64,000 nucleotides of DNA, taken from contig JBOFEA010000018.1 of the NCBI GenBank assembly GCA_051647535.1, forward strand, positions 62,001 to 126,000, given 5' to 3'. This stretch comes from Brevinema_A sp051647535. GTDB lineage: Bacteria > Spirochaetota > Brevinematia > Brevinematales > Brevinemataceae. Shown in pieces: positions 33,812 to 42,191 of the stretch (position 1 is the stretch's first letter; each line of letters begins with the position of its first letter). Made by a program: the position numbers and the translations under genes. The notes under the pieces were generated by a model. The model was not told the DNA's origin, searched no databases, and saw only the letters and a list, made by a program, of their open reading frames with translations.

Positions 33812-35099
33812 CGTCTTGAATAACAGCCTTTGCAGGAATAACAATAATATTATCTCTAATAATATAATTTTCTGTAAAGATATTATTTTTACCTTCTTTG
33901 TTTTCTAATACAACGTTATTACCAATTCTGGCGTTTTTATCGATAATAGCATTTTTGATGATACAGTTTTTACCGATTCCGATATTTGGTATTTTGTTAA
34001 TGTGATTGGTTTGTAATTCATTAGGAGTTTCAGTCCAATCGGCACCCATAACAACGGAATTGCAAATTAATGAACCTTCGTTGACAATTGTTCTGCTTCC
34101 AACAATACATTGTTCTAATTTGGCGGATTTTATATGACAACCATTTGCAATAATACAGTCGTTTATGGTACTATTGAGAACTTTACTGGGTGGCAGGAGG
34201 GATGGCTGGCATACCCATTTCCAGTTTGGATCAAAGATATTAAAGCCATCTTCGGAGTGAACCAAATTAATATTTGCTTTATGAAAATTGTCAAGTGTAC
34301 CGATATCTTCCCAATATCCGTGATGTATGGCTATTTGAACTTGATAATTTTTAATAATATAAGGAATAATTTCTTTCCCAAAGTCCATCATATCGTGTTG
34401 TTCGTGAAGAATGGAATCTAGAAAGTGTAAATTGATTAGATACATACTCATAGAAGCGAATACATAATCTTGAGGCAGATTGTATTCTTGTCTGATATTT
34501 TCAGGGATATACCAATCTGCTTCTAATTGGGCGTCTTTTGGTTTTTCCCAAAAATCTATTACTTGAAAGTTTGAAGATACTTTTACGATTCCAAAAGATC
34601 CAGCTTTACTTCTTGGAACTGCAACAACACCTAATGTTAAATCCGCATTATATTTGCAATAAATATCTCTTAATTTTCGAAAATCCATATAGTATAATTG
34701 ATCACCTGCTAAGATCAAACCTAGTGATGCATTTCGAACGCTTTGAATATGATGCATAGCTTTTCGAACGGCATCTGCTGTACCTTGAGAGAATCCGCTA
34801 TTGGATAAGTCTTTTGATGCTTCGCTGGCTATGATATCTACGAATGAGTCGTGAAACAGGTCGAATTGATATGTTTGAGTAATATGTTGATTGAGGGATG
34901 CTGAGTGGAATTGGGTAAGAGCAAAAATTTTACCAACGCCTGAGTGAATACAATTAGTAATAGGAAAATCAATAATTCTGTATCTTCCCCCAAAAGGTAC
35001 AGCCGGTTTTGATCTATGGCGTGTTAATGGATCTAAGCGTGTTCCTTGTCCGCCTGCAAGAATAATTCCGATAATTTCATTCATATTAATATTTTTCAT
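33798..35099 (-). CDS. glgC: Glucose-1-phosphate adenylyltransferase
   Basis: A 433-residue ADP-glucose pyrophosphorylase, the committed step of bacterial glycogen synthesis (glucose-1-P + ATP to ADP-glucose + PPi). It has IILAGGQGTRLDPLTRHRSKPAVPFGG (in pieces: LAGGQGTRLDPLT and RSKPAVPFGG) at the N-terminus, GTADAVRKA, the LAGDQLYYMDF nucleotide-binding loop, FGIVKV, FWEKPK, ASMSMYLI and the C-terminal left-handed beta-helix repeats (CIVGSRTIVNEGSLI...IGKNCIIKNAII). The first ATG (35099) has AGGA upstream; a second ATG five codons on is an alternative. Together with Pgi, phosphoglucomutase and glucokinase nearby, it points to glycogen storage; glgA and glgB are not in the window. Confidence 0.95.
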   Translation of the reverse strand: MKNINMNEIIGIILAGGQGTRLDPLTRHRSKPAVPFGGRYRIIDFPITNCIHSGVGKIFALTQFHSASLNQHITQTYQFDLFHDSFVDIIASEASKDLSNSGFSQGTADAVRKAMHHIQSVRNASLGLILAGDQLYYMDFRKLRDIYCKYNADLTLGVVAVPRSKAGSFGIVKVSSNFQVIDFWEKPKDAQLEADWYIPENIRQEYNLPQDYVFASMSMYLINLHFLDSILHEQHDMMDFGKEIIPYIIKNYQVQIAIHHGYWEDIGTLDNFHKANINLVHSEDGFNIFDPNWKWVCQPSLLPPSKVLNSTINDCIIANGCHIKSAKLEQCIVGSRTIVNEGSLICNSVVMGADWTETPNELQTNHINKIPNIGIGKNCIIKNAIIDKNARIGNNVVLENKEGKNNIFTENYIIRDNIIVIPAKAVIQDGFTL

Positions 35100-35281
35100 A
35101 GTATCCTGCCACTTATATATTTATTTTGTTAACAAATTGAGTATTTGACAATATTAAATTATTCTCTTTTAACAGAGTTTATTAAGATATATAGTTTGTA
35201 TATATTTTAATCATAAAATAATATAAAGTCAAATGATTATTTGTTATTTACAAAATGATAATAAATATTTAAATAGCAGGA

Positions 35282-36103
35282 TTATTTGTTTTCGGATAAT
35301 ATAATATCAATGCATTCGGCTACAGAAGAGACATTTCGTCCTAAAGATTTCAGTGGTTCGTCGGCATTATTCATAATGAAAGCGTTGTTTTTACCAACAA
35401 ATTCAAACATTGATTGATCGTTGTAGGAATCACCAATACCATATAGTTCCAAATGTTTATCCCAAAAATCAACCAATTTTTTTATACCGGAGCCTTTAGA
35501 TGCATTTTGGGGAGCGATATCAAGAAAGAATTGATTTTGGAAGAGGTCGATTTTCAAGCCCCATTGTTTGAAAATATTATCTTTTAAGATTTTGGCTTCC
35601 AAAGGATTTTGAGATATAGGAGCAGTTCCTATTGACGCGAAATCGTCAGTAACGGTTGAAATATCCTCAAATTTTATATGAATAGAATTATCTTCTTGAA
35701 TAATACTGGTAGCACATTTTAACAGCCGATCCTGCAGTTCAAATGTTTTAATACCGTTATCCCAATAAATGGTATAATTTTCCAATGAGTATACATATTT
35801 AATAATTTCTATACCGATGTGATTGGGGATTTTGTTGGTATGGATGGTTGAAAATTCTAAATGGTATTCTGAGTCGGGGATATAAATTGCAGAACCGTTG
35901 CATAATATTAGAGCGTTTGGTTCCAAATTGTGTTTTTCCAAGATCGGCAGTGTCCAAACAAACGTTCTTCCTGTACATAATGCAAATAAATGTCCTGCAT
36001 TTTGAAATTGTTTAATTGCCTGCAAATCGTTACTGCTGATTTTTTGTTTATCGAAATGAATGAGTGTTCCGTCAACATCGCATGCCAAAAATTTTCTTTT
36101 CAT
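35282..36103 (-). CDS. HAD superfamily Cof-type sugar phosphatase
   Basis: A 273-residue class IIB HAD hydrolase. Motif I is ACDVDGTLIHFD (residues 7-18, nucleophile Asp9), motif II ALCTGRTFVW, and motifs III and IV are in KGSGIKKLVDFW and GIGDSYNDQSMFEF. Such enzymes dephosphorylate sugar phosphates or FMN, and specificity cannot be read from the sequence. The SD is GGGGAA before ATG 36103. It is divergent from the ROK glucokinase gene, sharing a 142-base region with that gene's promoter. Confidence 0.88.
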   Translation of the reverse strand: MKRKFLACDVDGTLIHFDKQKISSNDLQAIKQFQNAGHLFALCTGRTFVWTLPILEKHNLEPNALILCNGSAIYIPDSEYHLEFSTIHTNKIPNHIGIEIIKYVYSLENYTIYWDNGIKTFELQDRLLKCATSIIQEDNSIHIKFEDISTVTDDFASIGTAPISQNPLEAKILKDNIFKQWGLKIDLFQNQFFLDIAPQNASKGSGIKKLVDFWDKHLELYGIGDSYNDQSMFEFVGKNNAFIMNNADEPLKSLGRNVSSVAECIDIILSENK

Positions 36104-36187
36104 AATAAATTCCCCAATATTATTTAATATTTTTTACTATTATAATATGAATTTCTGCTTATTTCAATTTCTATAATATAAAGATCA

Positions 36188-36215
36188 TTGATTTTATGGA
36201 AAAATAATGTATACT
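36188..36215 (+). promoter_or_regulatory. Promoter of the ROK glucokinase gene
   Basis: TTGATT (36188-36193), a 16-base spacer, and TATACT (36210-36215), with a predicted start near 36222 and a 24-base leader. Confidence 0.55.
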
Positions 36216-36245
36216 TATTTATAATTCAAAAATACAGAGGCAGAT

Positions 36246-37145
36246 ATGAATAATTTTTTGGCATTTGATCTTGGTGGTACTAGTGTAAAATATTCTTTGA
36301 TTTCTGAAGACGGTAAGATTCATTCTCGAGGATCGTTTCCTACAAAATTTGATACGTCAGCAGATCTTTTGAACAAGATTGCAGAAACAGTTCGAGAGTT
36401 TCAATCTGATAATATAATAAAAGGTGTAGGAATTTCCTGTCCTGGTGTAGTGGATCCTGTAGAAGGGAAGATCTTAGGATTTGCATTGAATATGCCGCGC
36501 GGATGGCATAATGAACAAATAAAAAACAAATTAGAGCATGCTTTAAATCTTCCTGTTGAGGTTGAAAATGATGTAAATGCAGCGGCTTTAGGGGAGTTAT
36601 GGCTTGGAGCTGCAAAAGAATTTAAGAATTTTATTTGTATTGCGGTAGGAACAGGAATTGGTGGAGGGATTGTGATTAACGGATCCTTGTATTATGGAGC
36701 GAATTATCATGCTGGTGAAGCGGGCTTGATTCGTGCAAATAAAGGAGCTACGTCTTTTTGGGAAAAAAATGCGTCAGCATTGTCACTGGTCGACCGTATA
36801 AAACATTATGTATCCAATTATGAAATAGGTTTTGACGAACAGGTTGCACAAATCGACGGTAAATGGATTTTTGATCATGCTGTAAGTAATAGCGGTGTAA
36901 AAGCTATATTGGAAGATTGGGCTGATTATTTAGCCGGAGGTATAGCTGATATTGTTAGTGTTTTGGATCCTGAAGCTGTTATTTTGGGTGGAGGAATATC
37001 TGAGCAGGGTGATGCATTGATTGATCTTGTTGATCCGAAACTCCGGCTGTTTCTTCCTAAATCGTTTTCCGTGATCCTTAAGACTGCAAAATTGGGTAAT
37101 GACGCTGCTAAATTAGGTGTTATAAAGAAACTTTGTGCTTTGTAG
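36246..37145 (+). CDS. glk: ROK family glucokinase
   Basis: A 299-residue kinase of the ROK family that phosphorylates glucose (or a related hexose or amino sugar) with ATP. The N-terminal phosphate loop is FDLGGTSVKYSLI (residues 6-18). NDVNAAALGELWLGA holds the conserved catalytic-region Asn-Asp, AVGTGIGGGIVINGSLYYG is the ATP-binding turn, and HAGEAG is present. The usual ROK zinc-binding CxCGxxGCxE is missing: the corresponding segment reads IRANKGATSFWEKNAS, so it would not bind zinc there. This absence is seen in some ROK kinases. Its 3' end overlaps the convergent small secreted-protein gene by 26 bases. Confidence 0.85.
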   Translation: MNNFLAFDLGGTSVKYSLISEDGKIHSRGSFPTKFDTSADLLNKIAETVREFQSDNIIKGVGISCPGVVDPVEGKILGFALNMPRGWHNEQIKNKLEHALNLPVEVENDVNAAALGELWLGAAKEFKNFICIAVGTGIGGGIVINGSLYYGANYHAGEAGLIRANKGATSFWEKNASALSLVDRIKHYVSNYEIGFDEQVAQIDGKWIFDHAVSNSGVKAILEDWADYLAGGIADIVSVLDPEAVILGGGISEQGDALIDLVDPKLRLFLPKSFSVILKTAKLGNDAAKLGVIKKLCAL

Positions 37146-37617
37146 GTGTTGTAAATGTAGTTGGAACTTGTTCATAGTTTGGGGCATAAACCTTGTTGAT
37201 ATTTACTAAAAATCTTGTAATATCTTGCAAATCCGTATAAATTTCAAAAACAGCTGTTGTTCCTTCTTTGTTAATAAACCAAACAAGCATATACTGGTCC
37301 ATTTGTCCGCCCGGAGATCCACTGGTGACTTTAAATATCGCTTGATTTTCAGGATTTGGGGAAACTGTTCCTACCAAGGTATAAGGCTCCCAAGTGTAAT
37401 AAAGTATTGCTCCTCGGAGGTTTTGAATGAGAGTAGTTGAATCTTTGAAAAACCAGCGTTGGAATGTTCCGTTAAAATCACCGTTGATCTCACGCCATAG
37501 GGTTCCAATTAAGGTACTTTGTGTAATTCCTCCTGTATATTCCGATTGAAGAGATAATGCTGAACACCTGCATGCTAAACACATAAAAAATATTATATAA
37601 TTTTTCTTTCTAAACAT
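37120..37617 (-). CDS. Secreted hypothetical protein
   Basis: A 165-residue protein with a hydrophobic N-terminus (YIIFFMCLACRCSA, residues 7-20). It is either a signal peptide cleaved after CSA or a lipoprotein modified at one of Cys13, Cys16 or Cys18 (a CLAC-type lipobox would be unusual). The remaining sequence is beta-rich with several Trp residues (LIGTLWREINGDFNGTF, LYYTWEPYTLVGTV, MLVWFINKEGT), resembling a lipocalin-like small barrel, but I do not recognise the family. Its ATG lies inside the stop region of the 32-residue ORF upstream (37610-37708), so translation is probably coupled. The 3' end overlaps glk by 26 bases. Confidence 0.55.
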   Translation of the reverse strand: MFRKKNYIIFFMCLACRCSALSLQSEYTGGITQSTLIGTLWREINGDFNGTFQRWFFKDSTTLIQNLRGAILYYTWEPYTLVGTVSPNPENQAIFKVTSGSPGGQMDQYMLVWFINKEGTTAVFEIYTDLQDITRFLVNINKVYAPNYEQVPTTFTTPTKHKVSL

Positions 37618-37708
37618 GATTTAATACATCTTCCTGGCAATAATCTGTTGTGGAGCATGTATACATAGATACTGTAAGTAATGCTACTAATACTAATATT
37701 CTGAGCAT
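37610..37708 (-). CDS. 32-residue predicted lipoprotein
   Basis: A very short gene, easily missed by gene finders. From ATG 37708 (SD AGGAG six bases upstream) it reads MLRILVLVALLTVSMYTC, then STTDYCQEDVLNHV to a TAG. It has a basic n-region, a hydrophobic core of about 12 residues and a relaxed lipobox MYTC, giving a mature lipopeptide of 15 residues starting at Cys18. The final codons contain the ATG of the next gene (eight-base overlap), so the two are translationally coupled. It could be a small lysis- or entericidin-like lipopeptide, or act mainly as a leader ORF; this is inference. Confidence 0.55.
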   Translation of the reverse strand: MLRILVLVALLTVSMYTCSTTDYCQEDVLNHV

Positions 37709-37790
37709 TTTATTCTCCTAATTTTGTTTATAAAACAAAATTAATAAGAGAATATAAATTTGTCAATATGTTTGTAAAAATTCAGGAGTA

Positions 37791-38576
37791 CTAAGCACCT
37801 AATGCTGCAAACAATAGATAAACGGTATGAGAAACCATTCTGTCATAAGGTCTCATTCGTCCCGGAGTAGTACGGATTCCCCGTTCCAAAATTTCTTTTG
37901 CACGAATTCGTGTAAAACCATGTTCTGGTAGTGCTGAAATAATATCTGCTAATTGTTCAACGCAAGGTACAATAACAGCCAGTGGAGCTCCTGGTTTTAA
38001 TACTTCTCGTACTGCTCCTAATAGAGGAATCGGATCCGGTACATCAACATAAACCGTATCCATTTTTTCAGTAATTCCAAATCCTGTTAAATGAACATCA
38101 TCTTTTAAAATAAATTCTGCATTTTGAAAACGAGCCAGTTTATTAAAGTTTTTTACAGCAATCTCTTGGTGTTCAGGTCTTTTCTCGAAGCTGTAAATTT
38201 TGCCGTGTTCTCCTAAAATCCCTGATACTGCAATCGCAAATGCTGCAGAACCTGTTCCGATTTCCAATACTTTAGCTCCTGAGAAAATATCCGTTTCCAA
38301 TATGACTGCTCCGATATCTTTGGGATAAGAAATAGTTGTAGCTCGTTTTACTTTCATAATACGATCCGATAGAGTAGGATGCAGAATGGTAAAATGTTCG
38401 GTTTGAGTGTGATTAAAAATGATGTCGCCCCATTTGTGTGTTTCTGCAAATACGAACTCTCCTTTATTAGTTGCAAGCTTTCCGTTTGGAGTAAAAGGGA
38501 CAAGAAAAGCAATTTTTTCATGGCATAAATATATTAATTCACCTGGAGTGATTTCTTTGAAAGAATTATTATTCAT
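37791..38576 (-). CDS. trmI: tRNA (adenine-58-N1)-methyltransferase TrmI
   Basis: A 261-residue class I SAM methyltransferase that makes m1A58 in the tRNA T-loop. The N-terminal beta domain is followed by the Rossmann fold with motif I VLEIGTGSAAFAIAVSG, GKIYSFEKRPEHQEIAVKNF and the catalytic Asp region DTVYVDVPDPIPLL. The C-terminus has ERGIRTTPGRMRPYDRMVSHTVYL, where the RPxxRMVGHTGYL-like ending is typical of TrmI. I chose ATG 38576 (AGGA upstream), which overlaps the xseA stop by eight bases. Length matches the bacterial homotetrameric enzyme. Confidence 0.92.
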   Translation of the reverse strand: MNNNSFKEITPGELIYLCHEKIAFLVPFTPNGKLATNKGEFVFAETHKWGDIIFNHTQTEHFTILHPTLSDRIMKVKRATTISYPKDIGAVILETDIFSGAKVLEIGTGSAAFAIAVSGILGEHGKIYSFEKRPEHQEIAVKNFNKLARFQNAEFILKDDVHLTGFGITEKMDTVYVDVPDPIPLLGAVREVLKPGAPLAVIVPCVEQLADIISALPEHGFTRIRAKEILERGIRTTPGRMRPYDRMVSHTVYLLFAALGA

Positions 38577-39696
38577 TATTACGGTCCTTAATATCAATTA
38601 TTGAAACAGTAAGTATTTGTTTTTGTGTAATAAGTTCTATGTGCTGACCTGGTGTTAATTCATCATCAGATTTGAGGAATGCATAACCTTTAGTCAAGAT
38701 CGTTTGAGGATTTGATTCTGATAATTGTAAAGATACCAGATCTAAATTTTTCTTTTCCCAAAGTAAAAATTGAGTATATGATGTTTGAAGAGTAGTTGTT
38801 GAATATTTAAGATCTATTGTTTCCTGCGTAAGGTATCTATTCCAGTATTCATTTAAATTTTGTGTTAGATGTTTGAGTTCTTTAATCAATTCTTTTCGAT
38901 CAGGAAGTAGCATCATTGCTGCTGCTGTAGGCGTAGGTGCTGATGCTGATGCCGCATAATCGCTTAGCGAAAGGTCAATTTCGTGTCCTACTGCTGAAAT
39001 AATCGGAATAGGTGAATCTGCTATTAATCTTACTAACTGCTCGTTATTAAACGCATTCAAATCTTCTTTACTTCCACCGCCTCGTCCTATGATAACAGCA
39101 TCTAGTGAATACTTTTGTGCTTTTGATAATGCTTTGCATAATGCAGTTGGAGCATCTTTTCCTTGTACTAAGCTTGGGAAGATAAAAATTTCTATACAAG
39201 GGTATCGATCTTGTGCTACTCTTAAAATATCTTGAAGTGCTGCTCCGTCCGCCGATGTAATAACTCCTATTCGTGAAGGATATACCGGTATTAGATGCTT
39301 TTTGGAAGAATCAAATAATCCTTCTTGGTACAGTTGTTCTTTTAGTTGTTCCAGTTGTGAATGAAATAGTCCTGTTCCTAATTTCATCATTTCTTCGGTA
39401 AAGAAACTCATTTGTCCTGTTTTTGTATAGTAATTTGCTTGGGCAAATATAATTACTTCATCACCTTCCGTTAAATGTTGAAGAAGTTTTGCTGCATTGG
39501 TGGTTTGGTGTGCCAGACAATCGATTTTTGCTTGTTGATCTTTTAATGAAAATCTTATATAAGAAGAAAAATTTCTTTTTTGGAGATTCGAAATTTCACC
39601 TTTTATCAATAACGGTCTCATATGGTGTTTGATAAGATCTGAAAGAAAAAAAGCAACGGCACTCACAGGGAGCGCCGATTTTTCTAAATTATTCAT
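38569..39696 (-). CDS. xseA: Exodeoxyribonuclease VII large subunit
   Basis: A 375-residue XseA. The N-terminal OB fold (residues about 1-100) starts LPVSAVAFFLSDLIKHHM and includes RPLLIKGEISNLQKRNFSSYIRFSLKD. The catalytic domain has YPSRIGVITSADGAALQDIL, RGGGSKEDLNAFNNEQLVRLIADSPIPIISAVGHEIDLSLSDYAASASAPTPTAAA (read in pieces: GRGGGSKEDLNAFN; SAVGHEIDLSLSDYAASA). These cover the family active-site residues. The C-terminal coiled-coil part is short. The xseB small-subunit gene, usually next to it, is not visible here and may be elsewhere. It is coupled to trmI. Confidence 0.93.
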   Translation of the reverse strand: MNNLEKSALPVSAVAFFLSDLIKHHMRPLLIKGEISNLQKRNFSSYIRFSLKDQQAKIDCLAHQTTNAAKLLQHLTEGDEVIIFAQANYYTKTGQMSFFTEEMMKLGTGLFHSQLEQLKEQLYQEGLFDSSKKHLIPVYPSRIGVITSADGAALQDILRVAQDRYPCIEIFIFPSLVQGKDAPTALCKALSKAQKYSLDAVIIGRGGGSKEDLNAFNNEQLVRLIADSPIPIISAVGHEIDLSLSDYAASASAPTPTAAAMMLLPDRKELIKELKHLTQNLNEYWNRYLTQETIDLKYSTTTLQTSYTQFLLWEKKNLDLVSLQLSESNPQTILTKGYAFLKSDDELTPGQHIELITQKQILTVSIIDIKDRNNE

Positions 39697-39758
39697 TTAA
39701 ATAACAAATCCTTTTACTTCAAAATAATTAAGCAACAGAGAATATCTTTAAAAGTATA

Positions 39759-39962
39759 TTATTTTTTTGTACCATAACGATTTTTGAATCTTTCTACCAT
39801 TCCGCCGCGTTCAGTATTTCTATTTGTGCCTGTGTAAAACGGATGACACTTTGAGCATACTTCGACTAACATCGAATCATTAACTGTTCTGATTTCAAAA
39901 TGTTCCCCGCAACTGCATGTCACATTCGTTTGTTTAAGTTCTGGGTGAATACCTTTTTTCAT
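39759..39962 (-). CDS. rpmE: 50S ribosomal protein L31
   Basis: A 67-residue zinc-ribbon type L31. It has MKKGIHPELKQTNVTCSCG at the start, with the four zinc Cys residues present: two in TCSCG and two in VCSKCHPFYTGT. The C-terminus FKNRYG is normal. This is the C+ (zinc) form rather than the zinc-independent YtjA form. SD AGGAGC-like (TAGGAGCACAATCA) precedes ATG 39962. Confidence 0.97.
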   Translation of the reverse strand: MKKGIHPELKQTNVTCSCGEHFEIRTVNDSMLVEVCSKCHPFYTGTNRNTERGGMVERFKNRYGTKK

Positions 39963-40082
39963 TGATTGTGCTCCTAAGTCTTATTTATACACAGGTTATT
40001 ATAATGTATTTTATATCTGTTTGTCAATATTTTTCTTAAAATTATTTGCTTTTTGTTTCATATATTTTGCTCTCATTATTAT

Positions 40083-40111
40083 TTGAAGTTTTTTTTCAAA
40101 TAATATATACT
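40083..40111 (+). promoter_or_regulatory. Promoter of the HD-domain (yqeK-like) gene
   Basis: TTGAAG (40083-40088), a 17-base spacer, and TATACT (40106-40111). The transcript would begin near 40118, leaving only a 12-base leader. The -35 box lies in a small palindrome (TTTGAAG...TTCAAA, spaced). Confidence 0.5.
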
Positions 40112-40129
40112 TGATGATAGGCGGTTTTT

Positions 40130-40744
40130 ATGGATAAATTCGATATATATCAGCATCTTTTAACACATAATATGCAATATTCTCCTGAAATATTAATTTC
40201 TCTTCTAAATAAATTATTATCTGAAAAACGGTTTCATCATGTACTACGTGTTCGAGATACTGCTGTTCATATTTCTAACTGTCTGCAAATTGACGAACCC
40301 CTTAAATATCGCGTCGTTCAAGCTGTATTATTCCATGATTTTGCAAAAGGAATGTCTTCCGAACAATTATTTTCTTATGCTCAAATTTATAATATTAACT
40401 TAGATAATATTGTTCCTTCCGTTTATCATGCTGTTGTCGGTGCTTGGATGATGGAGAAATTTTTTGGTATTTGCGATACGGAAATATCTATGGCTGTGTA
40501 TTATCATACGACAGGTCATCCTGATTTTGTTGATAATATGATCGGTACGATTGTTTTTTTGGCTGACTATTTGGAACCCGGAAGAGAAATCTCAACTGAA
40601 CATATAACTCAATGGATTCCACATAATTTAAATAATGCTGCTTTTGAAGTTGTTAAAGATAAAATTATTTCTGTTATTCGACGTAATTTGGAATTGTCTT
40701 CTGAAAGTTTAGCATATTATCATTGTCTTCGTCTTCAGAAATAA
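40130..40744 (+). CDS. yqeK: HD-domain hydrolase, YqeK-like
   Basis: A 204-residue HD-superfamily protein related to YqeK, a diadenosine tetraphosphate (Ap4A) hydrolase. The metal ligands are visible: His in RFHHVLRVRDTAVHIS, the HD pair in VLFHDFAKGMS, His in VYHAVVGAWM, HTTGHPD, and the final Asp in VFLADYLEPGR, an arrangement typical of the family. In many genomes yqeK follows nadD; here it stands alone. The start ATG 40130 has a weak SD (AGGCGG) at unusual distance. The stop abuts the convergent lipoprotein gene with no gap. Confidence 0.82.
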   Translation: MDKFDIYQHLLTHNMQYSPEILISLLNKLLSEKRFHHVLRVRDTAVHISNCLQIDEPLKYRVVQAVLFHDFAKGMSSEQLFSYAQIYNINLDNIVPSVYHAVVGAWMMEKFFGICDTEISMAVYYHTTGHPDFVDNMIGTIVFLADYLEPGREISTEHITQWIPHNLNNAAFEVVKDKIISVIRRNLELSSESLAYYHCLRLQK

Positions 40745-41236
40745 TTATGGTTTAACAGGATTTATTTCGATATACCAAGTTTCTTGTCCTTCAAGGATAT
40801 TTGAAGGTGAATACAGATTGATAACAATTTTTCCTGTTTCTTTTCCTATTTGAAATGTAAATTTTCCTTGAATAGCAGTACTTAAATCTTCTATCATAAT
40901 AATATCTTTACTTGAATAAGAAAGTTCTGCTTTTAAATAGTTTTTGGTCTCTGCTTTGATCGTGAATTGCGAATTTTCTGATAGCATTAAGGTATGAAAT
41001 TTTTCTGATAATTTGTATTGTTGATTTGATAATAGTTCTGCATTCGGATATTCTGTACTGTTTATAGCTACAGTTTGATTGGAATTGTTGGAACTAGGTA
41101 TTAATCCTGACTCCGATAATATGTCTGAAAATGATAACAAACTTTTTTGTGGAGAATCTATTTGATATAAAACGTAATATTTTATACATCCTGTTAGACA
41201 AAAAATATAAGTAAAAAGCAATAATTGTTTTTTCAT
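40745..41236 (-). CDS. Predicted lipoprotein, unknown function
   Basis: A 163-residue protein, if started at ATG 41236, with a lipoprotein signal (MKKQLLLFTYIFCLTGC; perfect LTGC lipobox, Cys17). The rest is a soluble, beta-rich domain ending in ILEGQETWYIEINPVKP. The SD is not obvious; in-frame upstream ATGs (for example 41248 or 41317) overlap the preceding gene and would disrupt the signal. I do not recognise the domain. It may share a transcript with the TPR lipoprotein upstream (gap 56 bases). Envelope location is inferred from the lipobox. Confidence 0.6.
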   Translation of the reverse strand: MKKQLLLFTYIFCLTGCIKYYVLYQIDSPQKSLLSFSDILSESGLIPSSNNSNQTVAINSTEYPNAELLSNQQYKLSEKFHTLMLSENSQFTIKAETKNYLKAELSYSSKDIIMIEDLSTAIQGKFTFQIGKETGKIVINLYSPSNILEGQETWYIEINPVKP

Positions 41237-41292
41237 AATTGATACCATACTAGTAATATTATCGGTACATTTTATTGAAATATTATAATATT

Positions 41293-42117
41293 TTATTGAA
41301 TATTTAAGTAGTACCAAGATTCTGCTGTGTTTTTGTCAATTCTTAGTGATGCACGGTAAAATCGATAATGTAAATCGTTGTATTTGTTTTTTTGTTGAAT
41401 TAAACGGCCTAGTCTCAAATTTAATTCAGCATTTTGAGGTTCTAATTCCCAAGAACGCAGGTAATATTTTTCAGCTAAATCTGTTTTTCGTTCTCGTTCT
41501 ACAATTTCTCCAATATAGAAATATCCTAATGCTTTTAATTGGTTATTAGCTGTATTTCGAATCATACTTTGAAAATATTGTTGTGCTTTGGCATTGTCTT
41601 CAAGTTTCATATATGTTAGTCCTTGAAGATAAAGCAGTTCGGAATTTTTGTGGCTTATGTTGCGGGTTGAGAAATAAGATATTAATCGTTTATATTCTTT
41701 TAATTCCAATAATGAATGAGCATAAATAATTAATCTTATTTGTTCTAAATCAACTTCTTTAAGAGTTTGTTTAGGGAGTGTTTTTAACACATTTTCGAAA
41801 TCGACGCTTGTTTTTGCTGAAACAAAACGAATCCAGCTTCTTGCAAAATCATGCCAAATTTGTAAATTAGGGCTTGGTTCGGAAATAAGAAGACTGTCTA
41901 AAATAGAAAGATATTCATTATGTCCGCTGATAACTAAATGAATGATAACTTTGATTTCACGTTCTTTAAAACTTTCCAAGTTTTCTTTATGAGTATTCTG
42001 CAATACTCGGTAAGCGTTTGCAAATTCTTTATTTTTATATAATTTATCAAATTGGTTGTATTGTCCGCAACTGCTTATCATCAATACAATTAATAATATT
42101 CTTCCTTGATTTATCAT
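41293..42117 (-). CDS. TPR-repeat lipoprotein
   Basis: A 274-residue protein with a lipoprotein-type signal (MINQGRILLIVLMISSC, lipobox ISSC, Cys17). The mature part is helical, with TPR-like repeats: LLYLQGLTYMKLEDNAKAQQYFQ, LGYFYIGEIVERERKTDLAEKYY and LNLRLGRLIQQKNKYNDLHYRFY. This suggests an envelope scaffold or protein-interaction role. SD AAGGAT precedes ATG 42117; ATCCTTAAGGAT is a 12-base palindrome here. It is separated by 74 bases from the cheY terminator region, so it starts a separate unit. No named family. Confidence 0.6.
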   Translation of the reverse strand: MINQGRILLIVLMISSCGQYNQFDKLYKNKEFANAYRVLQNTHKENLESFKEREIKVIIHLVISGHNEYLSILDSLLISEPSPNLQIWHDFARSWIRFVSAKTSVDFENVLKTLPKQTLKEVDLEQIRLIIYAHSLLELKEYKRLISYFSTRNISHKNSELLYLQGLTYMKLEDNAKAQQYFQSMIRNTANNQLKALGYFYIGEIVERERKTDLAEKYYLRSWELEPQNAELNLRLGRLIQQKNKYNDLHYRFYRASLRIDKNTAESWYYLNIQ

Positions 42118-42162
42118 GAACGATCCTTAAGGATAATAAATATTATAGAATATAACAAAAAA

Positions 42163-42190
42163 AAATGGAAGAAAAAGAATTCTTCCATTT
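42163..42190 (-). terminator. Rho-independent terminator of the chemotaxis operon
   Basis: AAATGGAAGAA (42163-42173) pairs with TTCTTCCATTT (42180-42190) with a six-base loop, and the minus strand continues into a T9 run. It lies directly after the cheY stop at 42192. Confidence 0.85.
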
Positions 42191-42191
42191 A

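Noticed and set aside
37791..39696. Search for xseB beside xseA
   Set aside because: The gaps on both sides are too short (none before trmI, 62 bases before rpmE), and no small helical ORF is present.
40745..41317. Longer start for the 163-residue lipoprotein (ATG at 41317)
   Set aside because: It would overlap the upstream TPR lipoprotein gene and place the lipobox 44 residues in, destroying the signal peptide.
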